64,000 nt of DNA from Lachnospiraceae bacterium A4 (GTDB taxonomy: Bacteria > Bacillota > Clostridia > Lachnospirales > Lachnospiraceae), in the NCBI GenBank assembly GCA_000403215.2, contig KE159527.1, positions 143,876-207,875 on the forward strand, written 5' to 3'. The notes beneath the pieces were generated by a model, which worked only from the letters and a program-made list of their open reading frames with translations, did no database searches and was not told the DNA's origin. The stretch's first letter is position 1, and the number at the start of each line of letters is the position of its first letter. Both the position numbers and the translations under genes were made by a program. Shown here one piece after another: positions 47,713 to 57,286 of the stretch.

Positions 47713-50217
47713 TTACTTCCAATAAACCTCAATCTTGTCCCCGTTGTAAAGCTCCTGTGTATACTGCGCATCTCTTCCATTCACAAGGGTTGCAATCCCT
47801 GAACCGCGCATTCTGCTGGTATCAAAATCTATGTAATCAAAGATATCCACAAACATGTAGCTCTGTTTGCCCCGCATCACAATCGGCTTTTGATTCACAA
47901 TGACAATAATCTTCTTGCCTGTTTCCGGCTCTGTTTTTGGAATATTGGGTTTCTTTGCCTCATGCGCCGGCGCTGCCTCTGCTGATTTCACCTCTGGCGC
48001 CGAAGCCTGGGACGGCTCACTTTCCATGGATTGTGATGGGTTTATCATCTGGTCTTTTTGATCCATTGCTTCTGAGGACGGTTCTGGTTTTGCCGCCTCA
48101 ACAGACGGTTCCGCCTGCGCTGCTGAGGCTTCGGCAGGCTGCGCTGGCTCAGCAGACACGGCTTTTGCTGGTTCTGAGGACGCTGCTGGCTCAGATGCTT
48201 CCGGTGACGGCGCCGGCTCGTGCGCGGAAGCTGGAGACTCCACAGACACTGCTGGCTCAGCAGACGTTGTCTCGACTGCCTCTGCGGGCTGTTCTTGATG
48301 CGCAGTCTGTGCGGCTGCCTCCTTTTTTGCCGTCTGGTCTTTCTCCTCACGCGCTTTTGCCGCAGCCTGCTCCCTCATTTTCTCTGCCTTTGCAACCTGC
48401 TCCTTCACGGACTCTTTGAAAGCCTCTCTCTGGGATTCCTTGTAAATCTCCTTCAGCTCATACTCTTTGCGGTTGCGAATCTCAAGCTGGTCGGAAGCGA
48501 CAATCTCAATCGTGTCATCAACCTTTTCCCCATTGACAAGCAATACCATTTCCTCCGGCGAAATATCCATGAAGGCAAACAGTTCTTCATAGGTATATGC
48601 CGTAGAAATCTCAATTTCGTCACCGTTTTGTATCTCGTACTCCTCTGTCACAGGAACACCATTTACCTTCACAGGCTTTGGAAGCTGCATCTCCTCGCCA
48701 TTGATGCGGACTGGAATCCTTCCGCTAAATTCCGCAATGTCCACGATCTTATCATGCGCCGACGCCCCAACCGTCGCCTCTTCCAGCACGATGATATCGT
48801 TCGCCCTGATATTATGGCTGAGGTTTACCTCCTCGCCATTGACATACACATGGGCGCTCTCCCCGTACTCTCCCTTCGTGATATGCGGCTGCCCATTTAC
48901 GCTGTAGCGCAACTCCTCACCGCGTCTTGGGAACAACCCTTCCCGTGTGAAATCCGCCTGTATTGCCGCATCGGTAACAGTGAGCTTGTTATTGTCGTAC
49001 AGCTTTACTTTGTTTCCATTAAAAGTAATATAGATAAAATTATTATACTGGTCATAGTATGTCAGGCAGATTCCAATCGGTGTGATGATTGTCGAATCCC
49101 GCAGCGCCCCCTCTGGGAAGTCAATGTCCCGCATGATCTCCTCCCCGCGCAGTGCGACACGCTTGGGGTCCAGACCAAGCTCAGCGGCAATCAAGTCGTC
49201 GAATCCACTGATTTTACCACCGCCGCCAACGATAAACACAGCGCTTGGCGGTGTGCCGCCGTTTAGTTCTCTGACGGTATCGGCAGCTAATTTTGCCATT
49301 TTCTCAATCTCTGGCTGGCAGATGGCAATCACTTCCTTGGCAGTGATCATCTGCTCCATGCCCATGATGTCCTCATATACAATCTCCTCCTGCTGTGTCG
49401 CCGCTGTCTTGATCATCTCCGCAGTACCAAAATCAATGAGGCATGTCTTTGCAAGAATCTCTGTGAGCGAATCCCCCGCATGTGGAATCATGCCAAAGGC
49501 AATAATATTCCCGTCCGCCGTAATTGAAATATCCGAAGTGCCCGCCCCGATATCAACCATCGCAATATTCAGCAGACGGAATTTCTCTGGAATAGCAACC
49601 CGTATCGCTGCGATCGGCTCTAATGTCAGATTGGCAACCTTTAAGCCCGCCAACTCTACCGCGCTGTACAGACCGTCCACAACATCATCCGGCAGAAATG
49701 TCGCGATCATGTCGGCACCGATTGTCCGCGCTTTATGGTGCTCGGGCTGTCCCATCCACAGGCCATTCAGAAAATAACGCACCACAGAATAGCCGACACA
49801 ATAAAAATGCATATCCATATCATTCTTTTCCTGAAAATCCGAAAAGGCCTGCTCAATCCCCAATGAAATCAGACTATTCATATCATCTTTTGTAACATTG
49901 CGTTCCCGGTCAAGGTCCATATCTACATGCACATTCATCGTCTTGAGCACGCGCCCGGCAGCGGCGATACACACTTCATCGAGCTTGACGCCAATCTTCT
50001 CCTGCAAGGATTGTCTGATATCCGCTATCGTCGCTGCCACTCTGTTAATGTCATGAATCTGCCCATCGAGCATGGCACGCGTCTGATGCTGGCGGATTTC
50101 CTGTGCTGTCACGACAAATCGGTCTCCCTGTCTGTAACCCACTGTACCCACAACACTCCTCGTACCAATATCAAGTCCAAAAACAAGATCTTCTCCGTTT
50201 ACTTTCACTTCATTCAT
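47713..50217 (-). CDS. Large FtsA-like actin-family ATPase with added C-terminal domains
   Basis: An 834-residue protein. Residues 1-400 are an actin/FtsA fold: LVFGLDIGTRSVVGTV is phosphate loop 1, MVDIGAGTSDISIT phosphate loop 2, and FIVGGGGKISGFDDLI the adenosine motif. About 400-600 are small beta-rich repeats with VNGEEV-type motifs. Residues 600-765 are a charged, then Ala/Pro/Glu/Ser-rich low-complexity linker. A final beta-grasp-like module (KIIVIVNQKPIVMRGKQSY to GDKIEVYWK) ends it. Normal FtsA is about 420 residues, has an SHS2 domain and a membrane-targeting helix. Possibly a cytoskeletal or division-associated scaffold. It starts 3 bases after coaE. Confidence 0.8.
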   Translation of the reverse strand: MNEVKVNGEDLVFGLDIGTRSVVGTVGYRQGDRFVVTAQEIRQHQTRAMLDGQIHDINRVAATIADIRQSLQEKIGVKLDEVCIAAAGRVLKTMNVHVDMDLDRERNVTKDDMNSLISLGIEQAFSDFQEKNDMDMHFYCVGYSVVRYFLNGLWMGQPEHHKARTIGADMIATFLPDDVVDGLYSAVELAGLKVANLTLEPIAAIRVAIPEKFRLLNIAMVDIGAGTSDISITADGNIIAFGMIPHAGDSLTEILAKTCLIDFGTAEMIKTAATQQEEIVYEDIMGMEQMITAKEVIAICQPEIEKMAKLAADTVRELNGGTPPSAVFIVGGGGKISGFDDLIAAELGLDPKRVALRGEEIMRDIDFPEGALRDSTIITPIGICLTYYDQYNNFIYITFNGNKVKLYDNNKLTVTDAAIQADFTREGLFPRRGEELRYSVNGQPHITKGEYGESAHVYVNGEEVNLSHNIRANDIIVLEEATVGASAHDKIVDIAEFSGRIPVRINGEEMQLPKPVKVNGVPVTEEYEIQNGDEIEISTAYTYEELFAFMDISPEEMVLLVNGEKVDDTIEIVASDQLEIRNRKEYELKEIYKESQREAFKESVKEQVAKAEKMREQAAAKAREEKDQTAKKEAAAQTAHQEQPAEAVETTSAEPAVSVESPASAHEPAPSPEASEPAASSEPAKAVSAEPAQPAEASAAQAEPSVEAAKPEPSSEAMDQKDQMINPSQSMESEPSQASAPEVKSAEAAPAHEAKKPNIPKTEPETGKKIIVIVNQKPIVMRGKQSYMFVDIFDYIDFDTSRMRGSGIATLVNGRDAQYTQELYNGDKIEVYWK

Positions 50218-50220
50218 ACT

Positions 50221-50811
50221 TCAATCTCCCATTATATCTTTGACCTGTCTGTAGGTTTCCTCCAAATCACCATTGTTCGTAATCACCACCTGACAGTGCG
50301 TTCTAAACGCCTCCTCGCTCAGTTGTCCCTGCATAATGTCCGCGATTTTCTGCGCACTGTACTGCCTGCTCTCTGCAAGCCTCTTTTTCCGCACTGCCAC
50401 ATCTGAATGCACATACCACATTTCATCTACAATCTGATCATACTGCTCCTCAATCAAAAGCGCTGCCTCGATAAAAAAGTACTCCGTTATCCCCTTCTCC
50501 TGCTCATGTGCAATCTCTGCTAAAATATAGCGCTTCACCTCAGGGTGAACAATGCTGTTGACGCGTTCGAGCAATGCCTTGTCATGAAAAATCCGTTTTG
50601 CCATCTCCGCCTTGTTGATCGTGCCATCAGCATTCAGCACCTCCTGTCCCAAAAGCGCCGCCAGTTTTTGATAACATGCCTGTCCCGGCTCATACAATCT
50701 ATGCGCTGCCTCGTCCGCCCGAATCACCCTGCATTTGTAATGGGCTTCGATATACGAAAGCACCTGCGTTTTCCCTGTGCCAACACCGCCTGTAATCCCA
50801 ATGATTTTCAT
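50221..50811 (-). CDS. coaE: Dephospho-CoA kinase
   Basis: A 196-residue enzyme that phosphorylates dephospho-CoA in the last step of CoA synthesis. The P-loop IIGITGGVGTGKTQVLSYI opens the protein, followed by VIRADEAAH, and IVHPEVKRYI typical of CoaE. It lies 30 bases after polA, a common pairing in Firmicutes. The start at 50811 follows GGGGGTT. Confidence 0.95.
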   Translation of the reverse strand: MKIIGITGGVGTGKTQVLSYIEAHYKCRVIRADEAAHRLYEPGQACYQKLAALLGQEVLNADGTINKAEMAKRIFHDKALLERVNSIVHPEVKRYILAEIAHEQEKGITEYFFIEAALLIEEQYDQIVDEMWYVHSDVAVRKKRLAESRQYSAQKIADIMQGQLSEEAFRTHCQVVITNNGDLEETYRQVKDIMGD

Positions 50812-50841
50812 GCTAACCCCCATGATTCCACACTTCTCACA

Positions 50842-53529
50842 CTACTTCGCCTCATACCAGTCTGTGCCTGTGTGAAGGTCAATCTCCAAATTTACCGCCA
50901 GCTTACATGCATTCTGCATCTCGTGAGACAATACCGACCGTACCTCCTCGATTTCGTCCGCCCGGGTCTCGATCAACAGTTCATCGTGTATCTGCAAAAT
51001 AAGTTTTGACTTTAAGCCTTTCGCCTTCAGCACATCATACACATGAACCATCGCATATTTAATAATATCTGCCGCCGTGCCCTGTATCGGAGAATTCATG
51101 GCAACACGCTCACCGAAGGAACGCTGGTTAAAATTCGTAGACTTCAGCTCTGGGACAGGCCGGCGCCTGCCAAACATGGTTTCACAGTATCCTTTTTCCT
51201 TGGCGTCCTCCACCATCTGATCTAAAAACTTCTTGATTCCCGGATACGTCTTAAAATACGCATCAATATACTCTTTTGCCTCCTTGGGCGTAATGCTCAA
51301 ATCCTGACTCAGCCCAAATGAACTGATTCCATATACGATTCCGAAGTTCACTGCCTTTGCGTTGCGCCGCTGCAAGTCCGTAACCTCCTCAAAAGGCGTG
51401 TGGAACACCTTCGATGCGGTGATTCTGTGAATGTCCTCGTCCATTCTGTAAGCCTCAATCAACTGCTCATCATCTGACATATGTGCCAGCACACGAAGCT
51501 CAATCTGCGAATAGTCCGCGTCCATGAAAATACAGCCCTCCTGCGGAATGAACACCTTGCGAATCCTCCTGCCAAGCTCCATGCGCATTGGGATATTCTG
51601 TAAATTTGGCTCTGTTGAGCTCAGCCTTCCTGTCGCCGTAATCGTCTGGTTAAAGTTTGTGTGAATTTTATTGTCCGCACCGATAAACGCCGCAAGTCCC
51701 TCCGCGTAGGTGGACTTGAGCTTTGTAAGCCCTCTGTATTCCAGTATATCCTTGACAATCGGATAGTCTGCGGCTAGCTTCTCAAGCACCTCCGCCGCTG
51801 TCGAGTACCCCGTCTTGGTCTTTTTACCGCCGGGCAGCTTCATTTTCTCGAATAAGATTTCTCCTAATTGTTTCGGGGAATTAATATTAAAATTTTCTCC
51901 CGCCGCTGAGTGAATTGCCTGCTCAAGCTCGCCAATCCTGCCGTTGAGCGCCTCTCCATACGCCTTCAGCTCCTCTGGCTTGACAAGAATGCCCTCCCGC
52001 TCCATGTCAAACAGCACATACGTAAGCGGCATTTCCAACTCTCTAAACAGTTTCTCCATATGATTCTGTTTCAGCGCGGCTTCCAGTATCGGTCTTGCCT
52101 TGTATAAACAGTATGCTTCCTTTGCCAGATATGCCAGACATTCTTTCCTCCTGCCGCGGTATGCCGAGGCGAGGTCTGCCTTGCCAAACACCTCCGCCCA
52201 CTTCTCAAGCTGGATATGGAGATATTCCGCTGCAATGTCGGTGCTATCATAATCATTTTTGAGCGGATTTACCAGATATGCAGCAATCTTGCAGTCAAAA
52301 ACATTTTTGGTCAGCGCATATGCGGAGAGTGTCCTGTCACGCTCAGCTGAAACCATTTTCTTATAATCATTCTTGACATCAAACACAGAGACGATCATCT
52401 GCTCTGCCAGCAGCAGCCGCTCAAGCTGTTCCTGCAAGAATGCTGCCGGGATTGCCTCTTTGCTCTCAATCAAGTACACATTCTGCTCATTCTCAGAACC
52501 GCCGCACAACAGACAGCCAAATACCTCCTCCGACGCATCTATTTGCAAATGCATCTGCCCGTCGGCAAACGTCCCCAGCTCGCCAGCGTCCTTCGCCTTG
52601 GCATAGACAATCCGGACTGCGGCATTTCCAGCCTTTATCGCTGTCTCAAAAGCACGACTGGCATCTTCTGTTGTCCTGATCTCGATCACCTTGAGGTCTC
52701 TGTCAAGATTGACTGCCGGCGTCCGATTCTCCTGTCCCTCCTGCTCAAACTTGCCACTCAGCCCAAGCTGGCGCAATCGGGTGTCCGCCTCTATCGTAAA
52801 AAGGCTGTCTGCATCGAAGCGTGCTTTTTCATCTGAAAAATCAACTGCTGCATCTGTATGAATTGTATAAAAATCCCGATATCTGTCAATATTTTCTTTA
52901 TTTTCCTCGAGTTTCTCCCGAATGCTCTTCTGCGGCAGCTCGTCTGTATGCGCATACAAATTCTCAACCGACTCGTAGGTATCCAGCAGATTTGCCGCTG
53001 TCTTTTCGCCGATGCCAAGCGCCTTTGACAATATCAAGGCTTCACAAAAATGTGCTGGTACTGCCTCATAGTCCACAAACTCCATTTTTCCTTCGCCAGT
53101 TACAAGCAGGCTGACCTTGACATGTTCCGATGCGAACTGCAAAAAATCCCGATTACCTGACACGACTGTCATTTTTTTGTCCGAACGCGCTGTGATGGTA
53201 CCGATTATATCAATAACCTTGCAGCCCGCCTTTTCCACTATATATATATTCATCGCCGAAAGAAGTTCTTTCAGAACAGGAAGCTGCTCGCAAAGTGCCG
53301 CTGGCATTTTCTGTAAAGCCTTCTGGCTGTCAGCGTTGTCCGCTTCAAATACCACACTCAGATATTCTGGTTTTTCTGATGCGTTTTTTTCTGTTGTAAT
53401 CCGAAACAGAAGGTTCAAAAACCCATAAACCGCATTGGTGTGGAATCCCGCCGTATCCGTCATCATTGGCACACTATAAAAAGCTTTCTGTAAAATACTG
53501 TCACCATCTATCAATACAATTCTACTCAT
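50842..53529 (-). CDS. polA: DNA polymerase I with apparently inactive 5'- and 3'-nuclease domains
   Basis: An 895-residue PolA. The polymerase is intact: motif A DADYSQIELRVLAHMS, motif B RRNAKAVNFGIVYG and motif C LQIHDELLIE. The N-terminal 5'-nuclease domain is still recognisable (IVLIDGDSILQKAFYS, TNAVYGFLNLLF) but key parts are altered: the GxEADD motif reads GCKVID at 102-107, GDRD reads GNRD at 125-128, and the MGDSSDNIPGVPG segment is missing before LGIGEKTA at about 171-178. The 3'-5' exonuclease region (about 285-480) lacks the DxE pair, as in Bacillus and Taq. Primer removal would then need another nuclease. Confidence 0.93.
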   Translation of the reverse strand: MSRIVLIDGDSILQKAFYSVPMMTDTAGFHTNAVYGFLNLLFRITTEKNASEKPEYLSVVFEADNADSQKALQKMPAALCEQLPVLKELLSAMNIYIVEKAGCKVIDIIGTITARSDKKMTVVSGNRDFLQFASEHVKVSLLVTGEGKMEFVDYEAVPAHFCEALILSKALGIGEKTAANLLDTYESVENLYAHTDELPQKSIREKLEENKENIDRYRDFYTIHTDAAVDFSDEKARFDADSLFTIEADTRLRQLGLSGKFEQEGQENRTPAVNLDRDLKVIEIRTTEDASRAFETAIKAGNAAVRIVYAKAKDAGELGTFADGQMHLQIDASEEVFGCLLCGGSENEQNVYLIESKEAIPAAFLQEQLERLLLAEQMIVSVFDVKNDYKKMVSAERDRTLSAYALTKNVFDCKIAAYLVNPLKNDYDSTDIAAEYLHIQLEKWAEVFGKADLASAYRGRRKECLAYLAKEAYCLYKARPILEAALKQNHMEKLFRELEMPLTYVLFDMEREGILVKPEELKAYGEALNGRIGELEQAIHSAAGENFNINSPKQLGEILFEKMKLPGGKKTKTGYSTAAEVLEKLAADYPIVKDILEYRGLTKLKSTYAEGLAAFIGADNKIHTNFNQTITATGRLSSTEPNLQNIPMRMELGRRIRKVFIPQEGCIFMDADYSQIELRVLAHMSDDEQLIEAYRMDEDIHRITASKVFHTPFEEVTDLQRRNAKAVNFGIVYGISSFGLSQDLSITPKEAKEYIDAYFKTYPGIKKFLDQMVEDAKEKGYCETMFGRRRPVPELKSTNFNQRSFGERVAMNSPIQGTAADIIKYAMVHVYDVLKAKGLKSKLILQIHDELLIETRADEIEEVRSVLSHEMQNACKLAVNLEIDLHTGTDWYEAK

Positions 53530-53535
53530 TCAGCT

Positions 53536-53844
53536 CTAAACTCCTCCCAGCAAAAACATACATACTATCATAGAGCCAACTAAAAAAAGACCGGCTTTGA
53601 GCTGTTTATATAACTTTTTGCGCGTAATAGTACGATTCAGCCTGTCCTCCAGTTCACTCTGCACATCAATATCCTCAGCATTCTCCAATCTGCTGATGCC
53701 TTCCAGCAGAAGGTATTCTACTGTAAGCTCTTCCATACATTCACTACAGGAAGATATATGTTCTACAAACTGATATGCCGTATCCAAATCCAACTCATCT
53801 TTTAAAAATAAATGAATACAGCGCTGTGCTTCTTTACAATCCAT
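53536..53844 (-). CDS. zf-HC2 anti-sigma-factor-like membrane protein
   Basis: A 102-residue protein. The N-terminal zinc-binding anti-sigma fold is CKEAQRCIHLF with HISSCSECMEEL, the Hx3Cx2C pattern of ZAS domains. A C-terminal membrane helix (LKAGLFLVGSMIVCMFLLGG) anchors it. Such proteins usually hold an ECF sigma factor, but no sigma factor gene is adjacent. It starts ahead of polA by 6 bases. A hairpin leader and a weak promoter lie upstream. The partner is unknown. Confidence 0.8.
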   Translation of the reverse strand: MDCKEAQRCIHLFLKDELDLDTAYQFVEHISSCSECMEELTVEYLLLEGISRLENAEDIDVQSELEDRLNRTITRKKLYKQLKAGLFLVGSMIVCMFLLGGV

Positions 53845-53871
53845 TGCTGTCCTTTCATCTTCGTATCCTTA

Positions 53872-53890
53872 GCGTGCCCTTACAGCACGC
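53872..53890 (-). other. Hairpin between trmD and the zf-HC2 gene
   Basis: GCGTGC and GCACGC form a 6-base-pair stem with a 7-base loop, without a T-run. It lies in the leader of the zf-HC2/polA transcript, downstream of a possible TTTAAA-N17-TATTAT promoter near 53960-53995. Confidence 0.35.
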
Positions 53891-54035
53891 CGCTCCATCG
53901 TTTGAGAGCAGTGCCCTTCAAACATGTTTCCATAATTCGTTTACTTGAACATATTACCTTCCTAATAATACACTATATCCCGGTAATTTTAAAGAGCGAA
54001 TTTCTAAAATTTCACTTTTAAACAGTTTCCTCGCG

Positions 54036-54764
54036 CTATTTTTGTAAAATTTGACAAGATTTTATATATGCCTCATACAGTTCCGGCCTGCGCTCCTTTG
54101 TCCTCTCCAAAGACTGCTCCATGCGCCACTTTTCAATATTGGCATGGTGCCCGCTCAAAAGTACCTCCGGCACCCTTCTCTCATGCCAGATTTCCGGTCT
54201 TGAGTACTGCGGATACTCCAAAAGCCCATTGGCATGGGATTCCGTCTGCGCTGACTCGCCATTATTGAGCACCCCCGGCACAAGCCTTGACACGGCATCG
54301 ATCAGTACCATCGCGGGAAGCTCGCCGCCTGTAAGCACATAATCACCGATGGAAATATAATCCGTAACAATCTCCTCCAGCACCCGCTCGTCAATTCCTT
54401 CGTAATGTCCGCACAAGAAAATCAAATCCTCCTCCTGTGACAACTCTGCTGCCCTTTTTTGATGGAAAACCTCTCCCTGCGGCGTCACATAGATGACGCG
54501 CGTTCTGTGCTTTGCACCCTTGCGCTGTGCAATCCTCTCCTCCAATGCCTGCCAGCAGTCATACACCGGCTGCGCCTGCATCAGCATACCTGCCCCGCCG
54601 CCATACGTGTAGTCGTCCACCTTCTTATGCTTATCAAGTGTGTAGTCGCGTATATTTACCGCCTCTATGGAGATACAGCCCTTTTCCTCTGCCCGTCCTA
54701 TAATGCTGGTCCGAAGCCCGTCAAGCACCATCTCAGGAAACAGTGTCATAACATGAAAATGCAT
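54036..54764 (-). CDS. trmD: tRNA (guanine-37-N1)-methyltransferase
   Basis: A 242-residue SPOUT enzyme that methylates G37 to prevent frameshifting. Landmarks are [45 protein letters not shown] and [16 protein letters not shown], which form the trefoil-knot SAM site. It follows rimM by 11 bases. The usual next gene, rplS, is absent here and found 23 kb away; zf-HC2 and polA come next instead. Confidence 0.97.
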   Translation of the reverse strand: MHFHVMTLFPEMVLDGLRTSIIGRAEEKGCISIEAVNIRDYTLDKHKKVDDYTYGGGAGMLMQAQPVYDCWQALEERIAQRKGAKHRTRVIYVTPQGEVFHQKRAAELSQEEDLIFLCGHYEGIDERVLEEIVTDYISIGDYVLTGGELPAMVLIDAVSRLVPGVLNNGESAQTESHANGLLEYPQYSRPEIWHERRVPEVLLSGHHANIEKWRMEQSLERTKERRPELYEAYIKSCQILQK

Positions 54765-54775
54765 AAATTCTCTCC

Positions 54776-55285
54776 CTAATCCAACAGTCCATCCATAATG
54801 TGTACCTTCATCTTCCGATTCTCCAAATCCACGTCAAGGATACACTGCTTGATTGCCGGGAACAATACCTGTCTGCCGTCCTCAAACTTGACCTCGTACA
54901 CATCATTGGCGCCAGTCTCGATCACATTCGTCAGCACACCGAGATACTGGTCTTGCTCATCATATACTGCCAAACCAATCAAATCCGCTATAAAATACTC
55001 GTCGCGCCCAAGTCTTACTGCGTTTTCCCTTGTCACAAGCAGCGGTTTTCCCTTGTATTTTTCTATGTCGTTGATACTGTCAAAGCCCTTGAATTTCAGG
55101 ATTGCATACTGTTTAAAGAACTTAACGCCTTCTATTTCAAGCAGTTTCTTTTCCTTTCCTGTATCTAAGATAACCTCCTTGAGCTTCTTGAATCGCCTCA
55201 CATCATTTGTGGTGGGAAACACCTTTACTTCTCCGTGAATGCCGTGCAGCTGCGTGATCGCCCCTACCTGCAATAAATCGTCCAT
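54776..55285 (-). CDS. rimM: 16S rRNA maturation protein RimM
   Basis: A 169-residue RimM that assists 30S assembly through S19. The N-terminal [19 protein letters not shown] and the PRC-barrel half ([33 protein letters not shown]) are clear. The start at 55285 follows AGGAGG. It lies behind a strong hairpin terminator after khpA, so its expression with trmD may depend on partial readthrough. Confidence 0.95.
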   Translation of the reverse strand: MDDLLQVGAITQLHGIHGEVKVFPTTNDVRRFKKLKEVILDTGKEKKLLEIEGVKFFKQYAILKFKGFDSINDIEKYKGKPLLVTRENAVRLGRDEYFIADLIGLAVYDEQDQYLGVLTNVIETGANDVYEVKFEDGRQVLFPAIKQCILDVDLENRKMKVHIMDGLLD

Positions 55286-55337
55286 GAATCCTCCTTCTGA
55301 TTTCCAAAAATATGTTTCAGTACTGTATTGCGCAAAG

Positions 55338-55365
55338 AAAAGGGTGTTCATAAGAACACCCTTTT
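55338..55365 (-). terminator. Strong hairpin terminator between khpA and rimM
   Basis: Minus-strand AAAAGGGTGTTC and GAACACCCTTTT form a perfect 12-base-pair stem with a 4-base loop, followed by CTTTG. It would weaken transcription from rpsP-khpA into rimM-trmD. Confidence 0.75.
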
Positions 55366-55371
55366 ATGACC

Positions 55372-55602
55372 TTACACAATCTCAACATCTACCTTTAGAT
55401 TATCCTTGGAAGATGCTGCCTTGACAACAGAACGGATTGCCTTCGCAATTCTGCCCTGCTTCCCAATCACTTTCCCCATATCGGTCGGTGCTACATGAAG
55501 TTCTACAGTGATATTTTTACCCTCTGTCTTCTCTGTAACGACTACCTCATCAGGATTGTCCACTAAAGCCTTCGCGATAACTTCGACTAACTCCTTCATC
55601 AT
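55372..55602 (-). CDS. khpA: KH-domain RNA-binding protein KhpA (YlqC)
   Basis: A 76-residue single KH domain. The GxxG loop is VIGKQGRIAKAIRSVVKAA. KhpA with KhpB binds RNA broadly and affects cell division in streptococci. It lies between rpsP and rimM as in other Firmicutes. ATG 55602 or the ATG after it can start; both follow GGAGG. Confidence 0.95.
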   Translation of the reverse strand: MMKELVEVIAKALVDNPDEVVVTEKTEGKNITVELHVAPTDMGKVIGKQGRIAKAIRSVVKAASSKDNLKVDVEIV

Positions 55603-55630
55603 TCACACCTCCATGAGTGTTCGATTCATC

Positions 55631-55876
55631 TTATTTTTCAATTCCTGCCGCCTTGAAAATTTTAGAAACGACCTCTGTCGGCTGTGCGCCATTTGACAAC
55701 CACTTCTTTGCGAGCTCCTCATTTACCTTAAACTCGCTTGGGTCTGTGTTTGGATTGTAGGTACCGATCTCCTCGATGCACTTTCCGTCTCTGGGTGATC
55801 TCGAATCTGCTACGATGATTCTATAGATAGGAGCTTTCTTCTGACCCATTCTTCTTAATCTGATTTTTACTGCCAT
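55631..55876 (-). CDS. rpsP: 30S ribosomal protein S16
   Basis: An 81-residue S16 with [40 protein letters not shown] and the [15 protein letters not shown] helix. It binds the 5' domain of 16S rRNA. It follows ffh by 47 bases in the standard ylxM-ffh-rpsP-khpA order, with GAGGTGAAG ahead of the start. Confidence 0.98.
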   Translation of the reverse strand: MAVKIRLRRMGQKKAPIYRIIVADSRSPRDGKCIEEIGTYNPNTDPSEFKVNEELAKKWLSNGAQPTEVVSKIFKAAGIEK

Positions 55877-55923
55877 TTTTCTTCACCTCATAAATCTTTC
55901 TTTTTTATTAATATAATAATGTA

Positions 55924-57282
55924 TTAAAAAGGAAGTTTAAATCTTCCCTTTTTACCTGCGCCAAAACCTCCCATCATTCCCGGGAGCTGCTTCATCATCT
56001 TCTGAGACTGCTCAAACTGCTTGATGAAACGGTTTACCACTGCGATATCCACGCCTGCACCTTTTGCGATACGGTGTTTCCGGCTCGGATTCAGCAGTCT
56101 GGGGTCCTTGCGCTCTGCGGGTGTCATGGACAGTACGATCGCCTCCATGCGCGCAAGCTGCTTGTCGTCCACTGCCGCCTCGATATCACTCGCCTTGATT
56201 CCCATACCGGGCATCATGCCAAGTATACTCGACAGACCGCCAAGCTTTTTCATCTGGCTCATACTCTCCAGATAATCCTCAAAATCAAACTTGCCCTTTT
56301 TCAGACGCGAAGCCATTTCCTTTTCCTTCTCCGCATCCATATCAAGATTTGCCTCGGCAACCTTGTCAATCAGCGTGAGGACATCTCCCATTCCCAGAAT
56401 ACGGTTCGCCATTCTGTCTGGATAGAACTGCTCCATGTCTGTCAGCTTTTCGCCAGTACTTACAAATAAGATCGGCTTGCCTGTGACCGCCTTTACCGAG
56501 AGCGCCGCACCGCCTCTGGTATCGCCGTCCATCTTCGAGAGAATGACTCCGCTCACGCCTACTTTATCATCAAATTCCTTCGCCACATTGACGGCATCCT
56601 GTCCGGTCATCGCATCCACGACCAAAAGAGACTGGTGCACCTCGACATTCGCCTTGATCTCTTGCAGCTCTGCCATCATTTCCTCGTCTATGTGCAGACG
56701 GCCGGCAGTATCTATAATTACAATATTGTTATGATTCTTTGCGGCATGTTCCAAGGACGCCTTCACGATATCGACAGGCTTATGATTCGTTCCCATCGCA
56801 AAAAAGTCCACCTGCTGTTTGTCCGCATTCACCCTCAGCTGCTCAATCGCGGCTGGTCTGTAAATATCACACGCCACAAGCAGCGGCTTCTTGCCCTTTA
56901 ACTTGAGCTTCCCGGCAATCTTCGCAGCAGCAGTCGTCTTGCCTGCACCCTGCAATCCACACATCATGATCACCGTCGTCGCCTTGCCGGGCTGTAATTC
57001 CAGCTCTGTTGTATCAGAACCCATCAAGGCTACCATTTCCTCATTGACGATCTTGATCACCATCTGTCCGGGATTCAAGCCATTCATGACATCTGAACCA
57101 ATCGCGCGCTCCTCCACAGACTTCACAAACTGCTTTACGACCTTGAAGTTGACGTCTGCCTCGAGAAGCGCCATCTTGACTTCCTTGAGCGCAGCCTTGA
57201 CATCGGCTTCTGTCAGGCGTCCCTTGCTCCTTAAATTCTTAAATACATTTTGAAGTTTATCTGTTAAGCTCTCAAATGCCAT
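55924..57282 (-). CDS. ffh: Signal recognition particle GTPase Ffh
   Basis: A 452-residue SRP54 that binds 4.5S RNA and signal peptides. The NG domain carries GLQGAGKTTAAAKIAGKLK, DTAGRLHID and SKMDGDTRGGAAL. The Met-rich M domain has GMMPGMGIKASDI and a C-terminal MKQLPGMMGGFGAGKKGR. It lies 4 bases after ylxM. No SRP RNA gene was seen in the window. Confidence 0.98.
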   Translation of the reverse strand: MAFESLTDKLQNVFKNLRSKGRLTEADVKAALKEVKMALLEADVNFKVVKQFVKSVEERAIGSDVMNGLNPGQMVIKIVNEEMVALMGSDTTELELQPGKATTVIMMCGLQGAGKTTAAAKIAGKLKLKGKKPLLVACDIYRPAAIEQLRVNADKQQVDFFAMGTNHKPVDIVKASLEHAAKNHNNIVIIDTAGRLHIDEEMMAELQEIKANVEVHQSLLVVDAMTGQDAVNVAKEFDDKVGVSGVILSKMDGDTRGGAALSVKAVTGKPILFVSTGEKLTDMEQFYPDRMANRILGMGDVLTLIDKVAEANLDMDAEKEKEMASRLKKGKFDFEDYLESMSQMKKLGGLSSILGMMPGMGIKASDIEAAVDDKQLARMEAIVLSMTPAERKDPRLLNPSRKHRIAKGAGVDIAVVNRFIKQFEQSQKMMKQLPGMMGGFGAGKKGRFKLPF

Positions 57283-57286
57283 CCGA

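Noticed and set aside
48220..49266. 348-codon plus-strand frame opposite the FtsA-like gene
   Set aside because: It mirrors the intact minus-strand FtsA-like coding sequence, has no recognisable domain, and is Cys/Leu-rich in the way antisense frames are.
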